DNA from: Vreelandella venusta
Lineage (GTDB): Bacteria > Pseudomonadota > Gammaproteobacteria > Pseudomonadales > Halomonadaceae
Length of the DNA: 64,000 nt
NCBI RefSeq assembly: GCF_007989605.1
Contig: NZ_BJUL01000003.1
Span: 124,001-188,000, forward strand
Reading direction: 5' to 3'
The first letter of the stretch is position 1. Each line of letters begins with the position of its first letter. A model generated the notes under the pieces. It had not been told where the DNA came from, searched no databases, and saw nothing but the letters and a program-made list of their open reading frames with translations. Below are positions 46,054-54,493 of the stretch, piece by piece. A program made the translations under genes and the position numbers.

Positions 46054-46404
46054 ATGACCCAGCGTTATATTCCCAATGAGGAAGCGCGCCCACCACAAAT
46101 CATTTATGCACTCTATTTAGCGGGTCTAGTAACAGCCAATGTTACGCTGTTGATTGGCGTTATAATCGCTTACGTGTATCACAAAGAGGCCGCGCCGTGG
46201 CTGCAAGCGCACTACCGCTATTTGATCCGGACTTTTTGGATAGGCTGCCTCTATTTTTTCGTCACCTTTACCCTTAGCTTGATGTTAGTAGGCACATTGC
46301 TATGGCCACTATTAGCCGTGTGGCTTGGTGTGCGCTGTATTATTGGCTGGCTCGCAGTGCGCAAGGGAGAACCGCCAGCGCGTCCTGGCAGTTGGCTCTG
46401 GTAA
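46054..46404 (+). CDS. DUF4870-type membrane protein (paralogue)
   Basis: The 116-residue protein is similar to the one encoded at 44683: IIYALYLAGLVTANVTLLIGV, QAHYRYLIRTFWIG, GVRCIIGWLAVRKG, and a C-terminus PARPGSWLW that mirrors PTNVDSWFL. It has three predicted helices and lies 18 bp after the acyltransferase gene. The pair flanking an acyltransferase suggests duplication of one ancestral gene. Function unknown. Confidence 0.85.
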   Translation: MTQRYIPNEEARPPQIIYALYLAGLVTANVTLLIGVIIAYVYHKEAAPWLQAHYRYLIRTFWIGCLYFFVTFTLSLMLVGTLLWPLLAVWLGVRCIIGWLAVRKGEPPARPGSWLW

Positions 46405-46452
46405 CAACTAAGCAAGCCCCTATACAACCACCGCTAAGAATGACGGGCTGGA

Positions 46453-48066
46453 TCATGGTGTCGCCCCTGTCGTTGACCAAGAAGAGGTTAATGCTGGCGT
46501 GCCGAAGTCTTGCTGTAACCAATGACGCAGCTGGCTCATTTTCGCGGCTCCTTCAGGGCTTTCCAGTGACGGCAGCATGCCATCAATAAAACCACGTGCC
46601 TTAAAAGGTGCTAAGAGCCGGGGGTCACCGCTAATCACATGCACAGGCACCGCTGCACTGGCGTTGTCGCCGGTAATCAGCGGTGCCGCTTGATGATCTC
46701 CCAGTACAATCAATAGCGTATTGTCATCAACCACTCGCTCGGCCCAGCGCCCTGTGACCTTTACAGAGTAGTCTATTGACCACGCGTAATGGTCACGGAT
46801 GCTCTCAATATCCTGCCAAAGCACCTCTGGCGGATCGCCGGCCTCCTCCCAAGGGGCGAAAATACGCCCATCGCCGATCATCGACCAGTCTTCGAAAACG
46901 GGCAAAATGGGTGTCCATGGCGCGTGGCTGGAGATAAGTGCGAGTTGCGCGAATACCGGCACCTCACCTAATAAATGTCGCTGGGTGTAATCCAGCGTGA
47001 ACTGATCGGGCATCGTAACCCAGTTCAGCGCAGGCCCGGCATAGGGTATATCTTTCGCTGCTGCAATCTCATCAAACCCGTAGGCCAGCCCTTCTGGCCA
47101 AGCCAACGTAATGGCTGGCATAACACTGAGCGTCCGCTGCCCAGTGCTACTAAAATCATTAATCAGCGTTGAATGATCGCTTTCCAGCATCAGCCGATAC
47201 CATAGCTGATTATCAATCCAGCGACCGCTTAGTGCCGTGGCATGGGCAAGCCAAGACTGACCTCCCCGAATAGGCGATTCTAGCAACCCCGAAACAGCGT
47301 GTAGACCACGCTGCCCCAAACGTTGCTGTATGCCCTCTAGCGTAGGCAGTACGACACTGCTGTAACGAGCATCATTAATGGCCGATACACCATAAGATTC
47401 AATAAACGTTAATAAGACATTGCGCCCTAACAAACCAGGTAATGGTTTAGGCGCTAATGGTGACGCCTGCAGCTGTTCGCTAAACGCCACTCTCGCCCGG
47501 TGCGTCTCCACCACCTGTTCCCACTGGAAACGCGTGGTGTTAACAGCAGGCAGCGTTGATTTAGCGATCAGGCGCTTGCCGTTAGCTTCGGCAAGCGCGA
47601 AACCGGCTGCAGTGATCACCACGAAGATGGCTAGAGCACCTGAAATACTCCTCACCAATAACGCTTGAGCGGGCAACAGCAATCGCAGCATCACCCATAA
47701 ACTCGCTAGCAGAGCCGCACCGCCCAGCAACATCAGGCAAGTTGCGGCGAGTTGACCTACATTACCTACTAGCAAATGGTAGATAGAGCGCACCAAGGGC
47801 ACGTCTAGATAGAGGTTAAGTGAACGCCCAAACGCGGTGTGTGTCGCGGCATCACCCAGGTTGGCCGCCGATACTAACGCCAGCCAGCCTACCAACAAAA
47901 TTGCCAACCAGCGACGTAAGCTACCAGGGCGAATAAGCAGCATCGCAGGGGCTACAAGCCATGCCTCCCACGCAATTAGAGGAGAGCCAATCTCACCGAA
48001 ACGCCACCAAAGCGGCAATACCAGCAGAAGGTTGAGCGTTACACACGTGAGTAGAAGACGAATCAT
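46453..48066 (-). CDS. Membrane-bound sulfatase-fold transferase (LtaS/OpgB-like)
   Basis: The 537-residue protein has five N-terminal membrane helices (to about residue 165) and a periplasmic domain of the alkaline-phosphatase superfamily. It starts VLLTFIESYGVSAIND, carries a possible nucleophile region SPIRGGQSWLAHATALSG (Ser or Thr), and ends with the metal motif LIVLGDHQAAPLI. It resembles phosphoglycerol/phosphoethanolamine transferases (OpgB, LtaS, EptA groups). Its position, divergent from opgG-opgH, makes decoration of periplasmic glucans plausible. This is inference; the nucleophile assignment is not certain. Confidence 0.75.
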   Translation of the reverse strand: MIRLLLTCVTLNLLLVLPLWWRFGEIGSPLIAWEAWLVAPAMLLIRPGSLRRWLAILLVGWLALVSAANLGDAATHTAFGRSLNLYLDVPLVRSIYHLLVGNVGQLAATCLMLLGGAALLASLWVMLRLLLPAQALLVRSISGALAIFVVITAAGFALAEANGKRLIAKSTLPAVNTTRFQWEQVVETHRARVAFSEQLQASPLAPKPLPGLLGRNVLLTFIESYGVSAINDARYSSVVLPTLEGIQQRLGQRGLHAVSGLLESPIRGGQSWLAHATALSGRWIDNQLWYRLMLESDHSTLINDFSSTGQRTLSVMPAITLAWPEGLAYGFDEIAAAKDIPYAGPALNWVTMPDQFTLDYTQRHLLGEVPVFAQLALISSHAPWTPILPVFEDWSMIGDGRIFAPWEEAGDPPEVLWQDIESIRDHYAWSIDYSVKVTGRWAERVVDDNTLLIVLGDHQAAPLITGDNASAAVPVHVISGDPRLLAPFKARGFIDGMLPSLESPEGAAKMSQLRHWLQQDFGTPALTSSWSTTGATP

Positions 48067-48242
48067 TAGCGCTTCAACAGCATAGTAATCACCTAGATAT
48101 TACCCGCTTAATGGAATTTAAAGCTTGCACATGGCCATAAATATCATGTACCAACAATACAAATGGTATAACTTTTGTTGAAATATTTCATATACTGATT
48201 TTATGGTTACCACGCTGGCATGCAATCGAAAGGAACTCGCCC

Positions 48243-49772
48243 ATGAGTGTTCGTACTGCAGCAAAATGGATGTTGTCACTTAACTGTCTGATCGCCTTTT
48301 CTGCGCCTGCTAACGATGATGATGTTTTTGACTACGTTATTGAACGTGCTAAAACCTTAGCCGATGCGCCTTACCAGCCCCCGCATCAGACGCTTCCCAG
48401 CGCTCTCACGTCGTTAGATTACGACCTGTATCGACAAATCCGTTTCAATCCCGAGCGAGCCTACTGGCACGATGAAAGCCCTTTCAGTATGCAGCTATTT
48501 CATAGCGGATTTATATTTCAAACACCCGTCACGATTAATGTGATCGACAATGGTGACGTTGAACCACTCTCGTTCTCGGCCGATGACTTTCAGTACGATG
48601 GTGATGCCAACCGTTTGTTAGAGAATGATTTAACGGGCAGCGGTCATGCCGGTTTTAGGCTGCACTATCCTATCAATAGTGATGATTATGCCGATGAATT
48701 TGCTGTTTTTCTTGGCGCAAGCTACTTCCGTCTAGTAGGCCGCGACCAAGCCTATGGTCTTTCTACCCGCGGTCTAGCCATTGATACCGCATTAGCCAGT
48801 GGTGAAGAGTTTCCCGAATTTCGCGAATTATGGCTCTATAAGCCGAATGAAAACGCTGACAGCGTTACGCTTCTGGCACTTATGGATAGCCCATCGCTAA
48901 GCGGAGCCTACCGCATTACGTTAACGCCGGGTGAGAGCACCGAAGCAGATGTAGAAGCAACGCTGTTTGCACGTTCCGATATAGCAAAGCTAGGGGTTGC
49001 GCCGCTCACCAGCATGTTCACCTTTGGGGAGGCCAGCACCCAACGAGCTGATGACTTTCGTCCTCAGGTACATGATTCTGATGGTTTGCTAATCCACACG
49101 GGGTCCGACGAGTGGATTTGGCGGCCGTTGCAAAACCCCTCATCGGTTCGCGTATCAGCGTTTATGGACGACTCCCCTGCTGGGTTTGGTCTAATGCAGC
49201 GAGAGCGGGATTTTAGCCGCTACCTAGACCTTGAAGCCCGCTACCATCGCCGCCCTAGCCAATGGGTCGAACCCCTTGCTGACTGGGGACCAGGGCATGT
49301 AGAACTTGTCGAAATTCCTACGCCAGATGAGACTCACGACAATATAGTGGCTTATTGGGTCGCTGAAGAGCCGCTAACTGCTGGCGAGTCTCGCCACTTT
49401 CACTATCGAACCTTTACGCTCAACGAACAGCCCGAGGCTAACTCACTGGGTAAGGTTGTGCGTACCCGCCATGGCAGCGCAGCGGTTCCAGGCGAAGCCG
49501 ACTCCCCGTCTGCTGACCAGCGCCAATTCATCGTCGACTTCCAGGGCGGCAAACTGGATGATCTGACATCAAGCGAGCCAATCGAGCTGGACATCAGTGT
49601 ACTCAATGGCGAGGTATTACTACCTCAAGTCAAAACACTGCCCAACAACGGCCAACGGGCCACTTTCCGATTACCCCCCAGCAGCGAACCCAGCGATATC
49701 CGGCTACGGCTGATGGTCGAAGGAGAGCCGATTACTGAAACCTGGAATTACGTGTGGTATCCCGATGTCTGA
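48243..49772 (+). CDS. opgG: Periplasmic glucan biosynthesis protein OpgG (MdoG family)
   Basis: The 509-residue periplasmic protein has a signal peptide (cleavage near residue 23, SAPAND). Its OpgG motifs are FDYVIERAKTLADAPYQPP at the start, then YDLYRQIRFNPERAYW, FQLFH-like MQLFHSGFIF, GASYFRLVGRDQAYGLSTRGL and DWGPGHVELVEIPT. OpgG is needed to make the branched beta-1,2/1,6-glucans that accumulate at low osmolarity. AAAGGAAC precedes the ATG. The 3' end overlaps opgH by 8 bp. Confidence 0.93.
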   Translation: MSVRTAAKWMLSLNCLIAFSAPANDDDVFDYVIERAKTLADAPYQPPHQTLPSALTSLDYDLYRQIRFNPERAYWHDESPFSMQLFHSGFIFQTPVTINVIDNGDVEPLSFSADDFQYDGDANRLLENDLTGSGHAGFRLHYPINSDDYADEFAVFLGASYFRLVGRDQAYGLSTRGLAIDTALASGEEFPEFRELWLYKPNENADSVTLLALMDSPSLSGAYRITLTPGESTEADVEATLFARSDIAKLGVAPLTSMFTFGEASTQRADDFRPQVHDSDGLLIHTGSDEWIWRPLQNPSSVRVSAFMDDSPAGFGLMQRERDFSRYLDLEARYHRRPSQWVEPLADWGPGHVELVEIPTPDETHDNIVAYWVAEEPLTAGESRHFHYRTFTLNEQPEANSLGKVVRTRHGSAAVPGEADSPSADQRQFIVDFQGGKLDDLTSSEPIELDISVLNGEVLLPQVKTLPNNGQRATFRLPPSSEPSDIRLRLMVEGEPITETWNYVWYPDV

Positions 49773-51744
49773 TCTCCACGCGTTGCGGCCTTCAATGCCT
49801 TGGCTTAACGGTCGCCGGGCCCTTCTTGCCTGCACAGTGTTAGCCACTAGTAGCGGTGGCTGTATCGCAATGGCACAGGTCGTTGCCAATTTTGCCATTG
49901 GCTGGCAGCTCACCATGTTGATCCTATTTGCATTAACGTTTACTTGGATAGCGCTGGCTTTCTGGGGCGCGCTATGTGGCTTTGTGCTTTGTGCGCTACG
50001 CCGAGATCCGCTCAGTTTACGTCGCCAAACTATTAAAAATCCTAATGCTAGCCTGTTAGTCAGCCGCACCGCGCTAGTAATGCCTATTTATGCAGAGCCT
50101 CCCATCCCGACCATTGCAGGGCTAGAAGCTACATGCCGCTCACTTCTCCAGCAAGCAGAAGCGTATGGGGCAGGAACACCCAGTGCTATCAACCAACACT
50201 TTGAAGTGTTTGTATTAAGCGACACCCAAGACATGGCCATGGCAAACATCGAAGCAGCTCATGTGGCTGCCTTGCAACAGCGCCTTGCCGGACAAATAAC
50301 CGTTTATTATCGGCGGCGCTCTAATAATGACGGCCGCAAAGCAGGCAACATCGCCGAATTTTGTCGCCGCTGGGGTCGCCGCTATGACTATTTAGTGGTG
50401 CTCGATGCCGACAGCCTAATGAGTGGCGCTACGCTACTGCATTTAGTCCATCGGATGCAGCGCCAACCCAGCGTAGGACTTATTCAAACGGTGCCTATTC
50501 CCGTTGGCCAACGCACGCTATTTGGTCGTTTTACCCAGCTAGCTTCAGCACTTTACAGCCCGATGTTGGCAGCGGGCCAAAGCTTCTGGCAGGGCGATGC
50601 GGCAAATTACTGGGGCCATAATGCGATTATTCGCACACGGGCCTTTATGGCCCATGCAGGGTTACCTATTCTTCCAGGTAAGCCTCCGCTGGGAGGAGAG
50701 CTATTAAGCCACGATTTCGTCGAAGCGGCTCTCCTGAAACGAGGTGGCTGGCAGGTGCTGCTCGATACCTCTGCGACCACTGCCGTATCTCGCCATAACC
50801 CTTACGCTAGCGCATCACATAACAGCTTTGAAGCCATGCCGAGCAACATGCTCGACTTTGCCAAGCGTGACCGCCGTTGGCTACAGGGCAACCTGCAGCA
50901 CTTACGCTTACTCACCGGCGCAGGGTTTCATCCGATTAGTCGGCTACACTTTTTATTCGGCGCGTTTGCCTACCTTTCTTCGCTTGTTTGGCTTGGGCTT
51001 CTACTCTGCACTAGCCTGATGGTGGGCTATCAAGCCATTGAGACCACCTCAAACCCGCCGTTGCCTGAAGCCCTCTCTCTAGGGCTGTTAAGTGTAACGC
51101 TGGGTATGCTGATTGCACCCAAGCTGTTGGGGCTATTACTAACGTTCTGGCAATGTCCCCATGCGTATGGCGGACGACTTAAGCTTGTCACCAGCACGTT
51201 ATTGGAAATTGTGTTTGCCGCTTTGATTGCGCCACTGATGATGGCGTGGCATAGCTTATTTATCATCAACGTGTTGATTGGCCGAGCTATCGACTGGCAA
51301 ACCCAACACCGGGGGGAGCGCTCGCTAAGTTGGCGAGAGACATGGCACCACACCGGGTGGATGACGCTGTGCGGTATAGCCTGGGCAGGCACGATGATGC
51401 TTTTTTCACCCTCGGCGTTCGGCTGGTTAACCCCCGCATGGTTGGGGCTGATTGGAGCTGCTCCGCTGGTGAAATACTCCAGCAGTGCCACCTGGGGAGG
51501 CCTCGTTAGCCGCAAATTCGGCTTACTGCAAACACCTAGTTCAGCACAACAACCACCGCTTTTGGAGGACTTTGTCGCGTTAGAAAACCGCAGCCACCAA
51601 TCCAGTGCCACCTTAGCTCGCTCGTTGCCAACACTTGCTCTAGCACTTCCCCAGGAACAGCCTGGCGAAATGCCCTGCCAGTCATTTCGCCATCACGTTC
51701 AAACAGCAACCGAGCATGCACCATCCGTTAAGGAGCCCTACTAA
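49765..51744 (+). CDS. opgH: Glucan glucosyltransferase OpgH (MdoH family)
   Basis: The 659-residue inner-membrane GT2 enzyme makes the beta-1,2-glucan backbone from UDP-glucose. Two N-terminal helices precede the catalytic domain, with LVMPIYAEPP, DADSLMSG, the acceptor region GELLSHDFVEAALLKRGGW, and the QxxRW-type motif KRDRRWLQGNLQH. About six C-terminal helices follow. It is shorter than E. coli OpgH (about 850 residues) because its N-terminal extension is reduced. It overlaps the FkbM gene by one base (TAATG), so a modified glucan is possible. Confidence 0.92.
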   Translation: MSDLHALRPSMPWLNGRRALLACTVLATSSGGCIAMAQVVANFAIGWQLTMLILFALTFTWIALAFWGALCGFVLCALRRDPLSLRRQTIKNPNASLLVSRTALVMPIYAEPPIPTIAGLEATCRSLLQQAEAYGAGTPSAINQHFEVFVLSDTQDMAMANIEAAHVAALQQRLAGQITVYYRRRSNNDGRKAGNIAEFCRRWGRRYDYLVVLDADSLMSGATLLHLVHRMQRQPSVGLIQTVPIPVGQRTLFGRFTQLASALYSPMLAAGQSFWQGDAANYWGHNAIIRTRAFMAHAGLPILPGKPPLGGELLSHDFVEAALLKRGGWQVLLDTSATTAVSRHNPYASASHNSFEAMPSNMLDFAKRDRRWLQGNLQHLRLLTGAGFHPISRLHFLFGAFAYLSSLVWLGLLLCTSLMVGYQAIETTSNPPLPEALSLGLLSVTLGMLIAPKLLGLLLTFWQCPHAYGGRLKLVTSTLLEIVFAALIAPLMMAWHSLFIINVLIGRAIDWQTQHRGERSLSWRETWHHTGWMTLCGIAWAGTMMLFSPSAFGWLTPAWLGLIGAAPLVKYSSSATWGGLVSRKFGLLQTPSSAQQPPLLEDFVALENRSHQSSATLARSLPTLALALPQEQPGEMPCQSFRHHVQTATEHAPSVKEPY

Positions 51745-52526
51745 TGCCTTCTGCTTTTTCTCATCGGCTGCGCAGCGCCAGCGGTATGGCGCGTTCACTG
51801 TTTATTTACTGGCGGCCAGGAAGGCAAAGGGGGCTAAAGCAGTTATATCGTCCGTTTATTCAACCGGGCGATATCGCTTTTGATATTGGCGCTCACCTGG
51901 GCGATCGTAGCGCCGCCTTCCATGCGCTAGGTGCTCAGGTAGTGGCCTTAGAGCCACAGCCAGCACTGGCTAAATGGTTTAAACGGATACTCAATCGACC
52001 TGACATCATACTCTTACCACTGGCCGCCGGACCGCAACCCGGCTATGCGGATATCGCTATCAGTGTTAGCAACCCGACCCTATCTACCCTAGCGACCGAA
52101 TGGCGACATCAGGTGGGCGAACGAAACCCCGGTTTTCAGCACGTGCAATGGGAGCAACAGCTAAGCGTGGAAGTTATTACACTGGATCAACTGATCACCA
52201 CTTACGGCGAACCAAGCTTTATAAAAATTGATGTTGAAGGGTTTGAAGCAGAAGTATTGATGGGGCTTAACCACCCAGTGGCAGCGCTTTCGATAGAGTT
52301 TGTTGCGGGCATGTTAGAGGTCAGCCATGCCTGCGTTGAACAGCTGTCCCGTCTTGGCGACTACCGTTTCAATGCAATTGCCGGTGAGCAGCGCCACTTT
52401 CGCTGGGCAACTTGGCAATCCCCTGAAAACATTACCCAGTGGCTCAACGATGGCGTTGACGGCTTAGCCTCCGGGGATCTCTACGCCTGCCGTGCCGACC
52501 ATCCGCTGTTAAACGCATCCGCATAA
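51744..52526 (+). CDS. FkbM-family methyltransferase
   Basis: The 260-residue protein has motif I in IAFDIGAHLGDRSAAFHALG (about 45-64), the FkbM motifs VVALEPQPALAKWF and FIKIDVEGFEAEVLMGL, and a C-terminal variable part. FkbM enzymes methylate sugar hydroxyl groups in polyketides and glycans. The start codon shares its A with the opgH stop (TAATG), so the protein is made together with OpgH. O-methylation of the periplasmic glucan is a reasonable inference. Confidence 0.87.
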   Translation: MPSAFSHRLRSASGMARSLFIYWRPGRQRGLKQLYRPFIQPGDIAFDIGAHLGDRSAAFHALGAQVVALEPQPALAKWFKRILNRPDIILLPLAAGPQPGYADIAISVSNPTLSTLATEWRHQVGERNPGFQHVQWEQQLSVEVITLDQLITTYGEPSFIKIDVEGFEAEVLMGLNHPVAALSIEFVAGMLEVSHACVEQLSRLGDYRFNAIAGEQRHFRWATWQSPENITQWLNDGVDGLASGDLYACRADHPLLNASA

Positions 52527-52549
52527 CTCTTCAACAAACGCTTTCCAAA

Positions 52550-52591
52550 CACGGCTCTTAAAACACGGGCTTTAAAACACAGCTTTTAAAA
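52550..52591. repeat. Three 14-bp imperfect tandem repeats before the creatininase gene
   Basis: Units ACACGGCTCTTAAA, ACACGGGCTTTAAA and ACACAGCTTTTAAA follow one another, ending 13 bp before the ATG of the creatininase-family gene, so they flank or include its ribosome-binding region (AAGAGAA). Confidence 0.8.
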
Positions 52592-52604
52592 CAAGAGAAC
52601 CTAC

Positions 52605-53393
52605 ATGATTTATCACTGGCAAACCCTCACCGCTCCCCAGCTCGCCTCGATTACCGAAGGTGACCCAGTCGCAGTGATCACCTTGGGGGCCATTGAGCAG
52701 CACGGTACTCACCTGCCGCTGGGCACCGACCTGATCATTGGTGAAGGGTTACAAGCCGCCATGTTAGACATGATTGCCCCAGCACTAGACGTGCTGTGTC
52801 TGCCAGCAATTGCCGTCGGTGCGAGCGACGAACACGCCAGTTTTGCTGGAACACTTAGCCTACCCGCGCCACTCGCCATCGCCACATTAGAAGCCTATGG
52901 CGCAAGCATTGCGCGTACGGGGATAAAAAAGCTGGTGGTGATTAATAGCCACGGCGGCAATAAAGCCGTGATGGACCTTGCCGCATTAACCCTACGCAAG
53001 CAATTTGCAATGCGCGTGGTGAAAGCCACCTACACGCGGCTACCGCCGCTGGAAGGCGCTATCAACGCCGATGAGCTGCGCTACGGATTGCATGGCGGAT
53101 TGTTGGAAACCGCCATCATGCTGCATTTAGCACCGGAGCTTGTGCAGCTCGATAACTACCAACCTACCCCACCGGCAATGCCTAAAGGGGACGCCCTGGT
53201 CAGCCCAGAAGGTAGCGCCGCGTTTGCCTGGCTTGCCGAGGACCTGAGCAGGTTCGGCGTTGCCGGTGATGCAACGGGTGCTCATGCAGCATTGGGTGAG
53301 CGGCTAGTCAGGCACTACGCCTCTCAGTTGGCGCAGGTGGTGGCCGAAACCGCCCACCTGCCACCGCTTGTCACACGTAAAACGTCAAACTAA
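52605..53393 (+). CDS. Creatininase-family amidohydrolase (ArfB/MftE-type fold)
   Basis: The 262-residue protein has the family metal-binding motifs: GAIEQHGTHLPLGTD (Glu, His and Asp, about 28-42), SHGGNKAVMD (around 114-123) and LHGGLLETA with a Glu near residue 168. Known members hydrolyse creatinine, process the mycofactocin peptide (MftE) or deformylate a GTP-derived pyrimidine (ArfB, in archaeal F420/riboflavin synthesis). Its 4-bp convergent overlap with a GTP cyclohydrolase II gene makes the ArfB-like role attractive. This is inference. Confidence 0.85.
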   Translation: MIYHWQTLTAPQLASITEGDPVAVITLGAIEQHGTHLPLGTDLIIGEGLQAAMLDMIAPALDVLCLPAIAVGASDEHASFAGTLSLPAPLAIATLEAYGASIARTGIKKLVVINSHGGNKAVMDLAALTLRKQFAMRVVKATYTRLPPLEGAINADELRYGLHGGLLETAIMLHLAPELVQLDNYQPTPPAMPKGDALVSPEGSAAFAWLAEDLSRFGVAGDATGAHAALGERLVRHYASQLAQVVAETAHLPPLVTRKTSN

Positions 53394-54493
53394 CGCCCAC
53401 GACCTTCAAGCACTTCGTCTAAGAAATGCCCTGCCCGGTTAGCCTTGGCGCTTAAGTAGCGGTGATTGTGATCAGTCACGCTGCCGTAAAGCGCCTGACG
53501 TGAGACGACCTCAATCCCCCCTTCACGCAGTGCTGCCATTTTTAGCGGGTTGTTAGTCAGCAGCTGAACTTTATCGATCTCTAGCGCATTGAGCATGTCC
53601 ACCGCGACGGCGTATTGGCGCTCATCGTCGCCAAACCCTAGTACCTGGTCAGCATCGACGGTGTCTAAACCGCCATCTTGCAAGGTGTAGGCGCGCAGCT
53701 TATTGGCTAAGCCAATTCCCCGTCCCTCTTGTGCTAAATAAAGCAGCACGCCGCCACCCAACGCTTGAATATCGGCCACCGCATTACGCAACTGTTCACC
53801 ACAGTCACAGCGCAAGCTGCCGAACAGATCGCCGGTGAGACAGGCCGAGTGCATCCGCAAAGGAATCGCCCCATGATTGGCTTCCAAATCACCAATTACC
53901 ACGGCCACGTGCTCACGCAAACCATCCGGTTCACGGAACAGCACAAAGCGGCTCTCAGGCGCGTCTTCAAGAGGAATAAGCGCTTCGCTGACACGCTTTA
54001 GCATCCCCGGCGCACCGGCTAAACACGTTTCTGCATCGCGAGCATTAACTTCTAATAGTTCGCCTTTTGATAACTGCTGAGCAATATGCTCGGCTGATGC
54101 CGCACTGACCTCTGCGCACAGCGCCGCCGGTATCAATAGCGCACGCCGCATAAGTGCCACAGCGCCTCGCTCCCCCACGCCAGCAGGCTTCAGGCCGCTT
54201 AACAGCGAATGAGTCTTCGATGCTTCATTGGACACCGCAAGGTGATGTAAATCACGCTCACTGATTTGCTCGGTGAGCGGTAAACAGGCCGCATCCGCCT
54301 TAAGCGACATGCCCATTGCCTGCAAGCGATGACGCGTTAACACCAACGCTGGCCGAGAGCCGGAGAGTTTCGCCAGTGAATCGACCGACACACTGCCTTC
54401 AAGAGCCTGTACCAACAGACGTTGCTCTCCGGTATTAATTACCACGGGCAATCCACGGCGAATATCGAAAATAGCGCGTTCAATGTGATACAT
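53390..54493 (-). CDS. GTP cyclohydrolase II with degenerate RibB-like N-terminal half
   Basis: The 367-residue protein has a complete C-terminal GTP cyclohydrolase II domain (about 180-365): zinc ligands Cys218, Cys229 and Cys231 in the conserved 11/2 spacing, VLLYLAQEGRGIGL, FGDDERQYAVAVDML with the catalytic Asp/Arg, and LLTNNPLKM. The N-terminal half (1-175) lines up with the RibB side of RibBA proteins (IFDIRRGLPVVI) but has lost the acidic DDEDRENE-type motif, so it is probably inactive as DHBP synthase. AGGAGG-like GGAGG precedes the ATG at 54493. It diverges from the RibD-like gene across 97 bp. Confidence 0.92.
   Translation of the reverse strand: MYHIERAIFDIRRGLPVVINTGEQRLLVQALEGSVSVDSLAKLSGSRPALVLTRHRLQAMGMSLKADAACLPLTEQISERDLHHLAVSNEASKTHSLLSGLKPAGVGERGAVALMRRALLIPAALCAEVSAASAEHIAQQLSKGELLEVNARDAETCLAGAPGMLKRVSEALIPLEDAPESRFVLFREPDGLREHVAVVIGDLEANHGAIPLRMHSACLTGDLFGSLRCDCGEQLRNAVADIQALGGGVLLYLAQEGRGIGLANKLRAYTLQDGGLDTVDADQVLGFGDDERQYAVAVDMLNALEIDKVQLLTNNPLKMAALREGGIEVVSRQALYGSVTDHNHRYLSAKANRAGHFLDEVLEGRGR

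Noticed and set aside
51030-51611. 193-codon leftward frame opposite opgH
   Set aside because: Antisense to the membrane part of OpgH, without family resemblance.
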